Source of the DNA: Halorubrum amylolyticum
Lineage (GTDB): Archaea > Halobacteriota > Halobacteria > Halobacteriales > Haloferacaceae
Direction of reading: 5' to 3'
Assembly: GCF_004114995.1 (NCBI RefSeq)
Contig: NZ_SDJP01000027.1
Span: 1 to 37,904, forward strand
Length of the DNA: 37,904 nt
In this document: in pieces, positions 1 through 6,596 of the stretch
How the letters are laid out: each line of letters starts with the position of its first letter
Numbering within the stretch: the first letter of the stretch is position 1
The notes under the pieces: generated by a model
The model's database searches: none
Told to the model about the DNA's origin: nothing
The model's input: only the letters and a program-made list of their open reading frames with translations
Translations under genes and position numbers: made by a program

Positions 1-141
1 TGTCTCCGAATTGTCGTTGCTATTACCAATTTTGAGCGGGGAAATAATCCGGGCCGTGAGAAGCTCAAGCTATGAGACGGATTCTATGACAGGCTCAACA
101 GAGAGGGAATCTTCGCGGAGTATGCTGGTTAATACCAGATC

Positions 142-985
142 TTATTCTTCGTCCTCACGCAGCTCGTCAGCCTTCCACTTGAGCTGGCGCAGGATCTGCG
201 TCCGATTCTGGTGGGCGTTCTCGTAGGCAACACACTCTTGCAGGGTCTCCATATCGGGAATCGTCGCGATACCGGCCTCAACCAGTCGGTAATTCGGTGC
301 TTCGAGACGCTTCTCGGTGGGAATTCGTCGTCATTGATGACCTCCTTGTCGGTGAGCGAGCGCATCGTGTTGGAACAGTACCCATCCTGGGCGAAGCCCT
401 CCACGTAGACGGCGTGCTCGCCGAAGAAGTCGTAGCCCGACGTGACGCCCATCGTGATTGGGTCCGGCCGCCCGGGGAGGCGTACCTCGAGGCCGTCGAA
501 CATGATGTCCATGTGGACCTCGCCGCCACCCCGGTAGCGCCGGATCTCCCCGAACATCTCGTCACCCAGCGGCGTCCCGTCGATGGTCTCCTCGCGAAGG
601 ACCTCTTCCAGCGGGCCGTACACGTCGACCGGGTTGATGATCGAGTACGAGTCAGTCGGGATATGGAACAAGGATCCGTCTCCGCGTCCTCGTCACGGCC
701 CTGCGAGCGGGCGCGACTCGGCTCGACGAGCGCGTTGAACCGCTCCGTCTCGACCCACCCGTCGGTGTATGGATTCTGGTACGCCACGGTCGTCTCGACG
801 GCCTGCGGGAGATCGCGGATCGCCTCGGCGAAGGTCACGGGGTCTGCACCCCCGTGACGTTCTTGGTACCACTCGGGCATTTCGGTGTCGGTACGTCCAT
901 CGACGCCAGCGAAGATGGTTCTGGCCTCAGGATCTTTCATTTCGGTCACCTCGATGCAGGAACGCTCATCGACGGATGCCTGCAT
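142..985 (-). pseudogene. DUF932-like plasmid/virus protein, broken by two frame lesions
   Basis: Three minus-strand reading frames join into one protein. From 985 the frame reads a conserved N-terminus (KDPEARTIFAGVDG, EMPEWYQERHGGADPVTFAE), which is lost near 673-676 where one base seems to be missing after ETDP. It resumes as FHIPTDSYSIINPVDVYGPL, then GGGEVHMDIMFDGLEV and GYDFFGEHAVYVEGFAQDGY, and ends at LTDKEVI. Near 319-323 a second shift leads to PTEKRLEAPNYRLVEAGI up to a TAA at 142-144. The middle resembles the DUF932 family found on haloarchaeal plasmids and proviruses (family recalled, not searched). That protein is normally longer, so the last roughly 60 codons may be a neighbouring small gene fused by deletion. 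The true start may be the internal Met at 940. A weak hairpin (CTGGT-TAAT-ACCAG) lies just beyond the stop at 124-137. Confidence 0.55.
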
Positions 986-1081
986 TGTCTCGCGCCCTGC
1001 GCCCCTCTCCCGGGCGCAAAAACAATCTCAAGTCTGAGTGGACCCAGAAGATTAACTATCCAGATGGCGTGTCTTCACACG

Positions 1082-1756
1082 ATGACTATAACTACTGAGT
1101 TCGTCCTCCGGTCGTCCTCACTTCCGCTCGTCAGTATCTCAGAGACACTGTCACCGGACGAAATTGAGTGTATTCACGCGCTCTGTCTCCGGCCGGACGT
1201 GCAGATCTTTACTATTCAATTCGACCACGACGATGATATCTCCGAGGAAGACTTGCAGGCTCTCGACGATGTCGTAGATGTGGATTCGGTCGGAGAAACA
1301 AGTGAGAAGGCAGTCTACAAGCTCACCGTCGAACTGGAAGAGTCTGTCTCGCAGGCGTTCGCCCCCGATTTCGAGGGCGCACAGCTTGAGCCGACGATCA
1401 TCACGCCGGACGGCTGGTACGAGACGAAGGTTTTCAAGGAGTATGAAGAGTTCAACGACTTTCGGAAGAGCTGTGAGAGCCACGGCATCTCGCTCGATCT
1501 TGTCTCCATCTCCTCAGAGCCGTCCGCGTCTGAGGACACATCTCAGGACGGCCTCACCGACCGGCAGCGCGAGGCGCTCACACTCGCTATCTCTCGCGGC
1601 TATTACGAGAGCCCGCGTCGGGTCATGGCCGAGGAACTCGCCGAGGAACTCGGAATCTCACAGCCGTCGCTATCGAGTCTCCTCCGTCGTGGAGAACGAC
1701 AGCTCATCACATCCTCCCTCGACTCTCAAGTTCAGTTGTCCACGCCGTCTAGTTAG
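1082..1756 (+). CDS. HTH_10 (Bat-type) transcriptional regulator
   Basis: A 224-residue haloarchaeal regulator of the bacterio-opsin-activator type. The N-terminal 150 residues form the usual ligand-sensing-like region (starts MTITTEFVLRSSSLPLVSI). The C-terminus is an HTH_10 domain: LTDRQREALTLAISRGYYES, then RRVMAEELAEELGISQPSLS and a closing LRRGERQLI. Start: the ATG at 1082 gives the canonical family N-terminus. An in-frame ATG at 1064 would add six residues, and longer frames to 854 overlap the divergent DUF932-like pseudogene. The gene is intact and lies between that pseudogene and an IS6-type element. Targets cannot be read from the sequence. HTH_10 regulators usually act locally or on metabolic genes. 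Confidence 0.82.
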   Translation: MTITTEFVLRSSSLPLVSISETLSPDEIECIHALCLRPDVQIFTIQFDHDDDISEEDLQALDDVVDVDSVGETSEKAVYKLTVELEESVSQAFAPDFEGAQLEPTIITPDGWYETKVFKEYEEFNDFRKSCESHGISLDLVSISSEPSASEDTSQDGLTDRQREALTLAISRGYYESPRRVMAEELAEELGISQPSLSSLLRRGERQLITSSLDSQVQLSTPSS

Positions 1757-1802
1757 GTGGAATCGGGGTCTGTGATTCGTCGAGATAGTTCCTATCTCAA
1801 CC

Positions 1803-2493
1803 GGTCGCGTTAAGTTTGGCGTGAATTGTGGTAGACGGCGACGGCTTCGAGCCAATTTTGAGCTGTCTCCAGCGCGACATTGCTGAAACTATTTGCGAAC
1901 GATGATGTTCGACGTTCTATTTCCCAGAAGACACGTTCGATAGCGTTCCGATTTCCATGGCGAATCACTCGAAATCGATAGCCGTCTTCAGCAAGGACTG
2001 GTCCAAGATAGTCTGCATCATCAACGAGAAATTCGACGTCATTCAGCTGGTAGCGCCGATGCAGCTCGGTTAGAAACTATCGCGTTGATTGCTTATTTGT
2101 GGTCGGATAGAGACTCACGTGGAGAATTTCGTTCGTATACGGATCAACCGCGCCGTACAGCCAGAACTTCTGTCCGTGGAGGCGGATCATCTTTTCGTCA
2201 ACCGCGAGTTGATCCTCCGAGACGGTCGAGATCGGCTGTAGATCCGCTTTATGAACCCAATCGTGAACAGCGACGTGTCTCCGAACGATCCCAAACCTTT
2301 CGAGATGCTTACTTACCTCGCGCAGAGATATACCGGCCAAGTGACAGCGGATCCCTACTTCAATCGCCCAGCGCGGCGTCCGCTCTCGCTCCACAAACGA
2401 CAAGTCGATCCACGCGATACGTTCGCTGAGGCGGTCGAATTCTGTCATAGACACTCAGAACACGTCCGCCTCATTCACTAACTTAACGCGACC
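1803..2493 (-). mobile_element. IS6-family-like insertion sequence, about 690 bp
   Basis: The element is bounded by a perfect 14-bp terminal inverted repeat: GGTCGCGTTAAGTT at 1803-1816 and its reverse complement at 2480-2493. It encloses a single transposase frame on the minus strand whose stop codon lies inside the left repeat. Size, layout and protein fit the haloarchaeal IS6 branch (ISH14/ISH15-like; exact name not assigned). The eight bases outside each end (TCTCAACC and CTTTTCAG) do not match, so there is no target-site duplication. Either the insertion is old, or the flanks were rearranged by cointegration or deletion. Confidence 0.75.
1810..2454 (-). pseudogene. IS6-family DDE transposase with an in-frame TAG
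   Basis: From ATG 2454 the frame reads an IS6-type transposase: an N-terminal helix-turn-helix region (GISLREVSKHLERFGI), then the first catalytic Asp block (LAVDEKMIRLHGQKFWLYGA) and DPYTNEILHVSLYPTTNKQS. At 2077-2079 the codon is TAG. The same frame then continues without a shift: FLTELHRRYQLNDVEFLVDD (second Asp), RHGNRNAIERVFWEIERRTS (catalytic Glu region) and a TAA at 1810-1812. The full reading would be 214 codons including the TAG, the normal length for this family. A single nonsense substitution is therefore the only visible lesion. Truncation at 125 residues would remove two of the three DDE residues. Confidence 0.82.
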
Positions 2494-2549
2494 CTTTTCA
2501 GCCACTCCGCCAGAACACTTTTCACCCGTTCCCCGCCTCGATACAGGTA

Positions 2550-2807
2550 ATGGCGACCACTTCGGAGAACGACCGTGCCGACGGAGTGGAGTTCACCTAC
2601 GAGGAGGACCTCGTGACGGCACGCGACGTTGAGTCGGGCGTCGCCGCGTCCGGCAAGTCGAAGCCGGTGGCACTCTCCCGGCTCGCGGACGCGTTGACCC
2701 TCCACGCCGGCGGCGGCGAGCCGATCGGAGACGAGGAGGCGTTCTTCGAGGAGATCGGCGTCGACGCAGACGAGATCGAAGACGCGGGCGATCCGCCCTG
2801 GGAGTAG
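2550..2807 (+). CDS. hicB: HicB-like antitoxin, first copy
   Basis: An 85-residue acidic protein of the HicB antitoxin type. It has a partial RNase H-like fold core (GVEFTYEEDLVTARDVESGV, ASGKSKPVALSRLADALTLH), followed by an acidic tail with GGGEPIGDE. It lies 8 bp before a HicA-like gene, the usual haloarchaeal order of antitoxin then toxin. It aligns along its length with the second copy at 3004. An AT-richer stretch (CACTTTTCAC, about 2516-2525) 25-35 bp before the ATG could be the promoter. HicB normally neutralises HicA and represses its own operon. With its partner truncated here, it may act as a lone antitoxin or cross-neutralise the second HicA. Confidence 0.75.
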   Translation: MATTSENDRADGVEFTYEEDLVTARDVESGVAASGKSKPVALSRLADALTLHAGGGEPIGDEEAFFEEIGVDADEIEDAGDPPWE

Positions 2808-2815
2808 TCGTCTCG

Positions 2816-3187
2816 ATGGTCTATGCGAGTTTTGACGGCCGTGAGATCGTGAAGGCGCTCCGCTCGATGCGCTATCGACCGGTCGGTCGCGAGGGGAGTC
2901 ACGTGAAGCTCCGGTACGATCACCCGGAGACTGACGAGGTTCGGGTCGTGAGCGTTCCACTCACCGACAGAACGCTTATTCGAGCGGTCCACGAAGAGGA
3001 GGTATGGCAAGTGCGACACGCGACCCGTCCAACGGGGAGGGGGTCGAGTTCATTCACGAGGATGACGGCTCGATCACCGCGACGGACATCGAGACCGGTG
3101 TCGCGTCGTTCGGCGACACGAAGGCGGAAGCCCTCCGGATGCTCGCGGAGGCGATCGAGCTTCACGAAGGCGGCGGCGAGCCCGTGA
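2816..3187 (+). pseudogene. hicA: Truncated HicA-like toxin, first copy
   Basis: Residues 1-51 are HicA: FDGREIVKALRSMRYRPVGR, then GSHVKLRY with the family's catalytic His (His29), and VRVVSVPLTDR. After about position 2969 similarity to HicA stops. The expected C-terminal part (present in the second copy as PTGTLQSIADQCGAEDF) is missing. The frame runs on as Arg/Ser-rich nonsense through the next hicB gene. The junction falls exactly where the promoter of the second module begins, so an exchange between copies or a deletion cut off the toxin's 3' end. The remaining piece keeps the catalytic His but lacks the last strand and helix, so it is probably inactive. Confidence 0.75.
2973..2981 (+). 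promoter_or_regulatory. TATA-like box of the second hicBA module
   Basis: GCTTATTCG lies 23-31 bp before the ATG at 3004, the spacing of a haloarchaeal TATA box. A strong Shine-Dalgarno sequence (GAGGAGGT) sits directly before the start. The preceding bases AGAACGCTTATTCG resemble AGAACACTTTTCAC ahead of the first module, so the duplicated unit seems to include its promoter. Confidence 0.5.
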
Positions 3188-3264
3188 CCGAAGAGGACCT
3201 CGAAGAGTGGGGCCTCGAGGACGCGGAGCCCGGCGACAAGGATCTTCCCGAATTCATGCAGTGA
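3004..3264 (+). CDS. hicB: HicB-like antitoxin, second copy
   Basis: An 86-residue paralogue of the protein at 2550. Core: GVEFIHEDDGSITATDIETG, then VASFGDTKAEALRMLAEAIE with LHEGGGEPV, and an acidic C-terminus (GDKDLPEFMQ). Its TGA is followed immediately by the ATG of hicA (TGAATG), so toxin translation is probably coupled to it. It has its own promoter-like box and a strong ribosome-binding site. This is the intact HicBA pair of the window and would be expected to be self-regulated by the antitoxin. Confidence 0.8.
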   Translation: MASATRDPSNGEGVEFIHEDDGSITATDIETGVASFGDTKAEALRMLAEAIELHEGGGEPVTEEDLEEWGLEDAEPGDKDLPEFMQ

Positions 3265-3516
3265 ATGGTCCGGACGAACTTTTCCGGGCGAGATATCGCG
3301 TCGGTACTCCACGATTTCGGATACGAGCGTGTCGGTCGCGTCGGCAGTCACCTGAAGATGCGCTACGAGTCACCAGATACGGACGAAGTCCGGATCGTGA
3401 CTGTTCCCATGGCGTCCGAAGACGAGATCCCGACCGGGACGCTGCAGTCGATCGCGGACCAGTGCGGAGCCGAGGACTTCCACGCGTGGTGTGAGTGGAT
3501 CGACGCGCATCGGTGA
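3265..3516 (+). CDS. hicA: HicA-like mRNA interferase toxin, second copy
   Basis: An 83-residue full-length HicA: FSGRDIASVLHDFGYERVGR, GSHLKMRY with catalytic His29, VRIVTVPM, and the closing PTGTLQSIADQCGAEDFHAW. HicA toxins bind and cleave mRNA through a double-stranded-RNA-binding-like fold. The start ATG abuts the hicB stop. This copy keeps the C-terminal third that the first copy has lost. HicBA modules are common on haloarchaeal plasmids and integrated elements, which fits the surrounding remnant element. Confidence 0.8.
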   Translation: MVRTNFSGRDIASVLHDFGYERVGRVGSHLKMRYESPDTDEVRIVTVPMASEDEIPTGTLQSIADQCGAEDFHAWCEWIDAHR

Positions 3517-3626
3517 CTGCCGACTTGTGAAAGAAGTCGTCAACGAACCCCCCGAATCCGCCCCGATCACGGTGAGGGCCTCGTCGGTTCTGCCGTACTA
3601 AGTGCTACCTTCTTTTGGAAGTTCAC

Positions 3627-4035
3627 ATGCGCTTAGAGGCGACCGGCAAGGAGGACCAGCACAAAGTGTGGCTCACGGACGCCGACCTCGAGGAGCTCCG
3701 CCGCGCCGCGGGTGGTCACCGCGACGACCTCGTGATACAGCTCGGCGGGTTCGTCGGACTCCGCGCCTTCGAGATCCCGCAGGTCGCGCCGAAGACACGT
3801 CAAACGCACGGCCGAGCGCGCGGCCGACGCGACCGGCGACGACGACTTCCGCCACGTGTCGAGTCACGATCTCCGGCGCCGGTTCGCGCAGCGCCTCCTC
3901 GTCGATAAACAGGTGAACCCGCGCGTCGTCATGCAGGTCGGTGGGTGGGATTCCTTCCAAGCGATCGAGCCCTACCTGAACGCGCCGACGCCCGAGGTCG
4001 TCAACGACGCCTTCGAGGAGGCGGGGTTCGCGTGA
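3627..4035 (+). pseudogene. Remnant tyrosine recombinase (integrase), deleted and frameshifted
   Basis: The first part from ATG 3627 reads EATGKEDQHKVWLTDADLEE, then QLGGFVGLRAFEIPQVAPK, the region with the catalytic Arg (GLRAFEI). After about 3797 the frame shifts by one base and the protein continues as HVSSHDLRRRFAQRLLVDKQ (His-x-x-Arg box), VVMQVGGWDS (the His/Trp position, here Trp) and IEPYLNAPTPEV (the nucleophilic Tyr), ending at TGA 4033-4035. The central part with the catalytic Lys is missing or much shortened. Gene length is 409 bp, not a multiple of three. Phage and plasmid integrases of haloarchaea often use tRNA genes, and this remnant lies about 730 bp from the 3' end of a tRNA-Ile. 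Confidence 0.78.
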
Positions 4036-4252
4036 GACCGAATATCGATCTTCCGTGGTCGCTCCACGGTGAGATTAAAGAGGTCGCCGAGTCGGAGAAC
4101 CTCTCCTCGAGAACGTCGACCGTCCCCTCAAGGTCATACTCGCCGTCGGAGTAAACGGCTCCGTGGTCGTGGTGTTCAGCGAACTCTCCGGTCTCGTCGA
4201 CCACGAGACCGTCCGGACGAGACGCCTCGACGAGGGAGGGCTGGTTACTCAT
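4001..4252 (-). CDS. Small acidic protein of the remnant element
   Basis: 83 residues, beginning MSNQPSLVEASRPDGLVVDE and continuing EFAEHHDHGAVYSDGEYDLE, then VDVLEERFSD. I do not recognise a family. His-rich (EHHDHGAVY) and acidic, it looks like a real haloarchaeal coding sequence up to about residue 55. The last 25 residues (ending TPPPRRRR) are Arg/Pro-rich, overlap the 3' end of the integrase remnant by 35 bp on the other strand, and may be post-deletion junk. Its ATG overlaps the stop of the upstream 45-codon gene, which supports translation as part of a three-gene set. Confidence 0.5.
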   Translation of the reverse strand: MSNQPSLVEASRPDGLVVDETGEFAEHHDHGAVYSDGEYDLEGTVDVLEERFSDSATSLISPWSDHGRSIFGLTRTPPPRRRR

Positions 4253-4382
4253 CGACTGAACCCTCCTGGTCGTCCCCCTCGTCGTCGCGTTTCTCCGCGA
4301 GCTCGTCGGGGAGGTTACCGTTCTCCTCCGCGGGCCGGAGCTGTTCCGCGAGCGAGCTCGCGTGACAGGATTCGTCGCTCAC
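4245..4382 (-). CDS. 45-residue acidic micro-protein, GTG start
   Basis: Reads (M)SDESCHASSLAEQLRPAE, then ENGNLPDELAEKRDDEG and a very acidic tail ending SVDE. The GTG start overlaps the TGA of the zinc-ribbon gene upstream (GCGTGAGC), and its own TAA overlaps the ATG of the next gene (ATGAGTAA). The tight overlaps on both sides and the acidic composition support a coding role. No family recognised. Confidence 0.45.
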   Translation of the reverse strand: MSDESCHASSLAEQLRPAEENGNLPDELAEKRDDEGDDQEGSVDE

Positions 4383-4594
4383 GCGGACGCACCCCCGTCA
4401 ACGTCGTCGGGCTTGTACCGGCGAGGGCCGTCCGAGGTCCCTTTCGAGAAGGAGTCGGGACGATCGGGACAGCCGACGAGGTGACCGTACTCGAGGTAGC
4501 CGTTGATGCTCCGGGTACAGCGGGCGCCGCAGGTGTCACACCAGAACTCGCGGGACTTCAAGGCGGTGAAGGAGCCGGAGTAGCCGAGGCTCAC
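4379..4594 (-). CDS. Small zinc-ribbon-like protein of the remnant element
   Basis: 71 residues from GTG 4594, which has a strong Shine-Dalgarno sequence (GGAGGTG) seven bases upstream. Sequence: SLGYSGSFTALKSREFWCDT, CGARCTRSINGYLEYGHLVG, CPDRPDSFSKG. The CxxCxxxC cluster (WCDTCGARC) with a further Cys (GCPDRP) suggests a single metal-binding ribbon, as in many small haloviral and plasmid proteins. It is first in a run of three genes overlapping by a few bases. Its TGA overlaps the next GTG. Partner or DNA target unknown. Confidence 0.5.
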   Translation of the reverse strand: MSLGYSGSFTALKSREFWCDTCGARCTRSINGYLEYGHLVGCPDRPDSFSKGTSDGPRRYKPDDVDGGASA

Positions 4595-4709
4595 GCGGGC
4601 ACACCTCCACTCCGCGCACCGCAGTACGGCGTAGAGGCGCGCCTAGTGATCTGTTGGAATTGCGATTTTGGACCCCCTCCTCAGGAGTGTTAGAACGACG
4701 AAATTGGGT

Positions 4710-4756
4710 GGCTGGGGAGTCCCAGCCCACCAATCCCGCACGGCCAAAGACCGTGC
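4710..4756. repeat. Two adjacent hairpins next to the tRNA-Ile 3' end
   Basis: GGCTGGG-GAGT-CCCAGCC (4710-4727, perfect 7-bp stem) and GCACGG-CCAAAGA-CCGTGC (4738-4756, 6-bp stem) lie 10-57 bp downstream of the tRNA gene on its transcribed side. They could form a 3' processing or termination structure, or be part of the old element junction. Neither has the T-tract expected of an archaeal terminator. Confidence 0.45.
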
Positions 4757-4766
4757 GCGCAGTAGG

Positions 4767-4840
4767 TGGGCCAACACGGATTTGAACCGTGGACCTCCCG
4801 GTTATCAGCCGAGCGCTCAACCTGACTGAGCTATTGGCCC
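4767..4840 (-). tRNA. tRNA-Ile (anticodon GAT)
   Basis: The minus strand folds as a complete cloverleaf: acceptor GGGCCAA/TTGGCCC with discriminator A, D arm GCTC/GAGC, anticodon arm CTCGG-CTGATAA-CCGGG with GAT, variable AGGTC, and T arm CACGG-TTCAAAT-CCGTG. CCA is not encoded (ACC follows). No intron is seen. The 3' half faces the remnant integrase and associated genes, so it may have been the integration site of that element. No second copy of the 3' end was found within the window. Confidence 0.95.
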
Positions 4841-4972
4841 AGGTGAGCGCATTCGTTCGTTGCGCTGGTAGGATTTTAAGGGTTTCCTTTCGCGAATCGC
4901 CCGCAGTCAGTCGGTTTCGGATCGCGTCGGAAACGGCTCACGTGGCGGGGAAAGCGCGTGGAAAGCGGTGCG

Positions 4973-5647
4973 TCAGTCGGTCCGGTCCGTCTCCTCGTCT
5001 TCGACCGTGAAGTCCACGTCGACGACGTCGTCCGCGCGGTCCGCGTCGTCGAAGCGGTCGCTGTCCGAACCGCCGCCGGTGGAGTCCTGACCGTCGAAGT
5101 CGTCGTTGCCGTCGAACTCATCCTCGTCGAAGTCGTCGCCGTCGAAGTTGCCAGCGCCGAAGTTCCCGCCACCGAACGCGCCGCCGCCCATCGTGAACCC
5201 GGCACCGGCGCCGTCTCCGTCGCCGCCGGGGAAGCCGCCGATGTAGACGTTTCCGGTGGTGAACCCGTCGGTTTCGCGGTCGAGGTACGGGATCACGACG
5301 TACTTCTTGAGGGCTATGCGGATCGGGACCCGCGAGAGCGGGAGCGCGAGAAGGAACCCGACCGCGTCGGTGACGAGCCCCGGCGTGAGCAGGAACGCGC
5401 CGGCGGCGATCAGGAGGCCGCCGTCGAGCAGTTCGTCGGTCGGCGGCTCGCCGCGTGCCAGTTTGCGCTGGACCCGCGCGAGCGTTGCGCGTCCCTCGGC
5501 GCGGAGGAGAAGCATCCCGAGGACGGCCGTCAACACGACGAGCGCGACCGTGACCGGCCACCCCAGCCGCGTCGCGACGACGATCAGGAACAGCGCGTCC
5601 ACGAGGGGGACGACGAGGAGCAGCGCGAGCAGCGTTCGCGGGCGCAT
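4973..5647 (-). CDS. fxsA: FxsA-family membrane protein
   Basis: 224 residues from ATG 5647. The N-terminal 130 residues are FxsA: two hydrophobic segments (LLALLLVVPLVDALFLIVVA; VALVVLTAVLGMLLLRAEG), a conserved amphipathic stretch (LARGEPPTDELLDGGLLIAA), then GAFLLTPGLVTDAVGFLL and a short basic loop. The C-terminal roughly 90 residues are Gly/Asp-rich, low in complexity (FGGGNFGAGNFDGDDFDEDE) and end in an acidic tail, probably cytoplasmic. FxsA proteins are integral membrane proteins; in E. coli overproduction relieves phage T7 exclusion by the F plasmid. The native role is unclear. An in-frame ATG nine codons upstream (5674) is possible, but 5647 starts at the family's usual point. Confidence 0.85.
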   Translation of the reverse strand: MRPRTLLALLLVVPLVDALFLIVVATRLGWPVTVALVVLTAVLGMLLLRAEGRATLARVQRKLARGEPPTDELLDGGLLIAAGAFLLTPGLVTDAVGFLLALPLSRVPIRIALKKYVVIPYLDRETDGFTTGNVYIGGFPGGDGDGAGAGFTMGGGAFGGGNFGAGNFDGDDFDEDEFDGNDDFDGQDSTGGGSDSDRFDDADRADDVVDVDFTVEDEETDRTD

Positions 5648-5808
5648 ACCGTCGTCTTCCCGCCGGGGACCCATAGCCCTTTTCGTCCGGGGCTTGCGGG
5701 GTCGGTGGCGTCACCGCTCCGCAGTCGTCCGTCTCGCCGGTCCGTGGCCGGCCGTCTCTCCCGCCCCGCGACCGCCACGGCTTTGACCGACCGGTTCGAG
5801 CCGACCGT

Positions 5809-6519
5809 ATGGACATCGTCGGCGCGCTCGGCCGCGACCCCCCGGACCGCGAGTCGCCGCCGCGGTGGCTCGCTCCGCTCCCGAAGGCGCTGGAGGACGT
5901 GGCCTTCCGGTTCGTCTGGGTGATCGTCGCCATCAACCTCCTCGGCACCGCGTTCGGCTTCTGGTACTACCGGTTCCAGTTCCGCGAGCTCCCGGTCGAG
6001 ATGTGGCCGTTCATCCCCGACAGTCCCGGCGCGACGCTTCTGATCGCGCTCGCGCTCGCGGCGTGGGGGCTCGGCCGGTCGAGCGACACGCTCGCGACGC
6101 TCGCCTTCTTCGGGAACGTCAAGCTCGGGCTCTGGACGCCGTACGTGCTCGCCGTCTTCTCCCCCGCGTTCCTCGCGAACTCGGGGCCCGCGATGTACGC
6201 GTTCCTCTTCGTGAGCCACCTCGGGATGGTCGTGCAGGCGTTCGTGCTCCACCGGATCACCGACTTCCCGCTGAAGGCGGTCGCGGTCGCGACCGCGTGG
6301 TACACGGTCGACCTGCTGATGGACTACTTCGTCCCGGTGATCGGCGAGGTGACCCACACGTCGATCCCCTACCCCGACGCCGAGCCGTGGTTCACGACGA
6401 CCGTGCTGCAGGTCGCGGCGGCCGGCGCCGTCGCGCTCACGGTGATCCCGCTGTTCTGGGCGCTCGCGACGCGGATCGCGACGCTCCGGGTCCGCCTCCG
6501 CTCCGGCGACGAGACCTGA
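5809..6519 (+). CDS. DUF1405 integral membrane protein
   Basis: 236 residues with about six hydrophobic segments: FRFVWVIVAINLLGTAFGFW, ATLLIALALAAWGLG, LGLWTPYVLAVFSPAFLANS, MYAFLFVSHLGMVVQAFVL, AVATAWYTVDLLMDYFVPVI and AAGAVALTVIPLFWALATRI. The arrangement and motifs such as GFWYYRFQF, VKLGLWTPY and TAWYTVDLLMDY match DUF1405, a family of unknown function in archaea and Bacillus relatives. It is separated from the enolase-like gene by 77 bp on the same strand. Confidence 0.82.
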   Translation: MDIVGALGRDPPDRESPPRWLAPLPKALEDVAFRFVWVIVAINLLGTAFGFWYYRFQFRELPVEMWPFIPDSPGATLLIALALAAWGLGRSSDTLATLAFFGNVKLGLWTPYVLAVFSPAFLANSGPAMYAFLFVSHLGMVVQAFVLHRITDFPLKAVAVATAWYTVDLLMDYFVPVIGEVTHTSIPYPDAEPWFTTTVLQVAAAGAVALTVIPLFWALATRIATLRVRLRSGDET

Positions 6520-6596
6520 TTCAGCGACAACGCCCGCCCCCGCGACCCCACCCGTGGCGTCCCCCGTTTAAGTCCCCGCGGACCGTCGACCGTGTT

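Noticed and set aside
2077..2079. TAG read as pyrrolysine or programmed read-through in the transposase
   Set aside because: Haloarchaea lack the known pyrrolysine system, and a simple nonsense mutation in an old IS is sufficient.
4738..4756. Hairpin next to the tRNA as a second attachment site
   Set aside because: It contains GGCC and ACGG words like those of the tRNA but does not repeat the tRNA 3' end in the right order; no direct repeat of the tRNA end was found.
4536..4820. Minus-strand frame running through the tRNA-Ile gene
   Set aside because: Overlaps a complete tRNA and has no plausible composition.
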